This document shows positions 5,771 to 6,834 of a DNA stretch of 6,834 nucleotides, one piece after another. The stretch lies in assembly GCA_041619315.1 (NCBI GenBank), contig JBFKEC010000177.1, positions 1-6,834 of the forward strand, read 5' to 3'. Below the pieces are notes generated by a model that was not told the DNA's origin, made no database searches, and saw only the letters and a program-made list of their open reading frames with translations. Position numbers and translations under genes: made by a program. Source of the stretch: Oceanococcus sp041619315. Its GTDB lineage: Bacteria; Pseudomonadota; Gammaproteobacteria; Nevskiales; Oceanococcaceae. The stretch's first letter is position 1. Each line of letters begins with the position of its first letter.

Positions 5771-6834
5771 TAGCGCAAATGACCCCGGCCCATTTTCTTG
5801 CGCGGCGTCAGAACCGGCTCGGTGCTGATCAACGGCTCCATTGTGGGCTGCGGTGTGGCTGCGGCACGGGTCTGATCCGTTGCCGGCTCGTTTGCCGCTG
5901 CGGCATTGGCGGGGGCAGGAGCGGGCGTCGGCATGCTTTGCGCGTTATCCGCGTGCGCTTCAGGGTTGGGCGCCGATCTTTCTGGCGGCGGCACAAATTG
6001 CTGGTCCATTGGTTCGAGGACCGGGCCCTGAGTGCGGCCGAGCACACGCATGGGCTGGTCATTGGCCAGGTGTTGCAGGCTGCGCATGCGGTCGTACTTG
6101 AGGCGGGTGTAGTAGCTGGCGGTCGCGCGGTCGCGCAGAATCGTCGAACGGATGAAGATCATCAGATTCTGCTTGGAGTTGTCGATGCTGCTCGAGCGGA
6201 ACAGGGCGCCGATCAGCGGAATGTCGCCAAGAATCGGGACCTTTTGTTCAGTCCGTTGCACGTTGTCGTCGATCAGGCCGCCGAGTACCAGTATGTCGCC
6301 ATTGCCCACCATCACCGTGGTGTTCAGGGTGCGCTTGTTGGTGATCAGGTCGACCGCGCCGGCGGTGCCTGCACTGACACTTGAAGACTCCTGCTTGATG
6401 GTCAGCTTGATCGTGTCGCCTTCATTGATCTGCGGCGTGATGCCCAGGGTCAGGCCCACGTCCTGGCGCTCGATGGTCTGGAAGGGATTGACTGTGGTGT
6501 TGCTGGAGGTGTTGCCGTACGAGCCGGTCAGGAAGGGCACTTCCTGGCCAACCGAAATTTCCGCTTCCTCATTGTCCATGGTGACCAGTGACGGGGTCGA
6601 CAGCACGTTGGTTTCACCGTCGCCGGCCAGAGCGTTGAGCAGCAGGGCAAAGCTGGTTCCATCATCCTTGATACTGCCGCCACCGATATTAAAGCCGGTG
6701 CTGAGCAGGCCGGCTGCGCCGGTGATGTCGCCGGATGCGGCCGATGCCGCGCTACTGACCACGCTGGAATTGAATATGGAGGCCGCGGCCACGCGCTCAT
6801 CATTGAGCACGGCCCAGTCGACGCCGAGCTGGCG
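5770..6834 (-). CDS. gspD: Type II secretion system secretin GspD, C-terminal part (5' end outside window)
   Basis: The last 354 residues of the outer-membrane secretin GspD. The frame is open through the window edge, beginning RQLGVDWA, the end of the last N-domain region. The secretin barrel follows: NVLSTPSLVTMDNEEAEISVG, the gate segment VPFLTGSYG with IERQDVGLTLGITPQINEGD, and the late signature VLGGLIDDNVQRTEQKVPILGDIPLIGALFR (about fragment residues 183-213), ending in LMIFIRSTILRD. About 100 more residues follow: a charged stretch, then a proline/alanine-rich tail with a basic end (RKKMGRGHLR). In related secretins the C-terminal region recruits the pilotin; whether this tail does so is unknown. 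The first part of the gene, with the signal peptide and N0-N2 domains, is missing only because the window ends. It is the first visible gene of the minus-strand gspD-E-F run. The TAA overlaps the gspE ATG. Confidence 0.95.
   Translation of the reverse strand, partial: RQLGVDWAVLNDERVAAASIFNSSVVSSAASAASGDITGAAGLLSTGFNIGGGSIKDDGTSFALLLNALAGDGETNVLSTPSLVTMDNEEAEISVGQEVPFLTGSYGNTSSNTTVNPFQTIERQDVGLTLGITPQINEGDTIKLTIKQESSSVSAGTAGAVDLITNKRTLNTTVMVGNGDILVLGGLIDDNVQRTEQKVPILGDIPLIGALFRSSSIDNSKQNLMIFIRSTILRDRATASYYTRLKYDRMRSLQHLANDQPMRVLGRTQGPVLEPMDQQFVPPPERSAPNPEAHADNAQSMPTPAPAPANAAAANEPATDQTRAAATPQPTMEPLISTEPVLTPRKKMGRGHLR
5815..5994 (-). other. Low-complexity Pro/Ala-rich C-terminal tail of GspD
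   Basis: About 60 codons near the end of gspD encode mostly proline, alanine, glutamate, glutamine and threonine, including PTPAPAPANAAAANEPA. No fold or repeat of fixed length is visible. It lies beyond the secretin barrel and probably forms a flexible, disordered segment in the periplasm. The reading frame and base composition stay like the neighbours, so it is a real part of the gene and not a frameshift product. Confidence 0.75.

Noticed and set aside
1..6834. Mobile elements, CRISPR arrays, defence genes, tRNA genes or phage genes
   Set aside because: Nearly every base is assigned to conserved housekeeping or secretion genes, and no such signature was seen on either strand.

Overview
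The window is an ordinary bacterial chromosomal segment, moderately GC-rich and almost fully coding. It very probably comes from a gammaproteobacterium. The gene order HAD phosphatase / maf (yceF-type) / yceD / rpmF / plsX is the conserved neighbourhood that follows rluC in Pseudomonas, Escherichia and relatives. The second block encodes core type II secretion (Gsp/Xcp) proteins. I cannot name a genus from the sequence alone.

Left block (1-3052). A HAD-IA phosphatase (+) converges on a Maf/YceF nucleotide pyrophosphatase (-). Maf diverges, across a 36-bp gap carrying a good sigma-70-like promoter, from a (+) unit yceD-rpmF-plsX. This unit joins an rRNA-processing protein of the DUF177/YceD family, ribosomal protein L32 and the first acyl-transfer step of phospholipid synthesis. 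An imperfect hairpin lies between yceD and rpmF. YceD is short and lacks the usual C-terminal tail.

Right block (3056-6834, all on the minus strand). Reading in the direction of transcription, it contains the C-terminal part of secretin GspD (cut by the window edge), the complete ATPase GspE and the complete inner-membrane platform protein GspF. They are packed as one operon: a TAATG stop/start overlap between D and E, and a 15-nt gap between E and F. GspF ends 3 bp from the end of plsX, tail to tail. The plsX-fab(H)DG-acpP lipid cluster usual in gammaproteobacteria is therefore broken here, and the gspG-M genes do not follow gspF.

There is no gene-free stretch over 300 bases. I see no tRNA or rRNA gene, insertion sequence, CRISPR array, phage gene or attachment site. 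I found no undescribed system. The points worth a second look are the plsX/gspF junction, the short YceD, the near-leaderless promoter arrangement, the yceD-rpmF hairpin, the altered N-terminal motif of PlsX and the proline/alanine-rich GspD tail.
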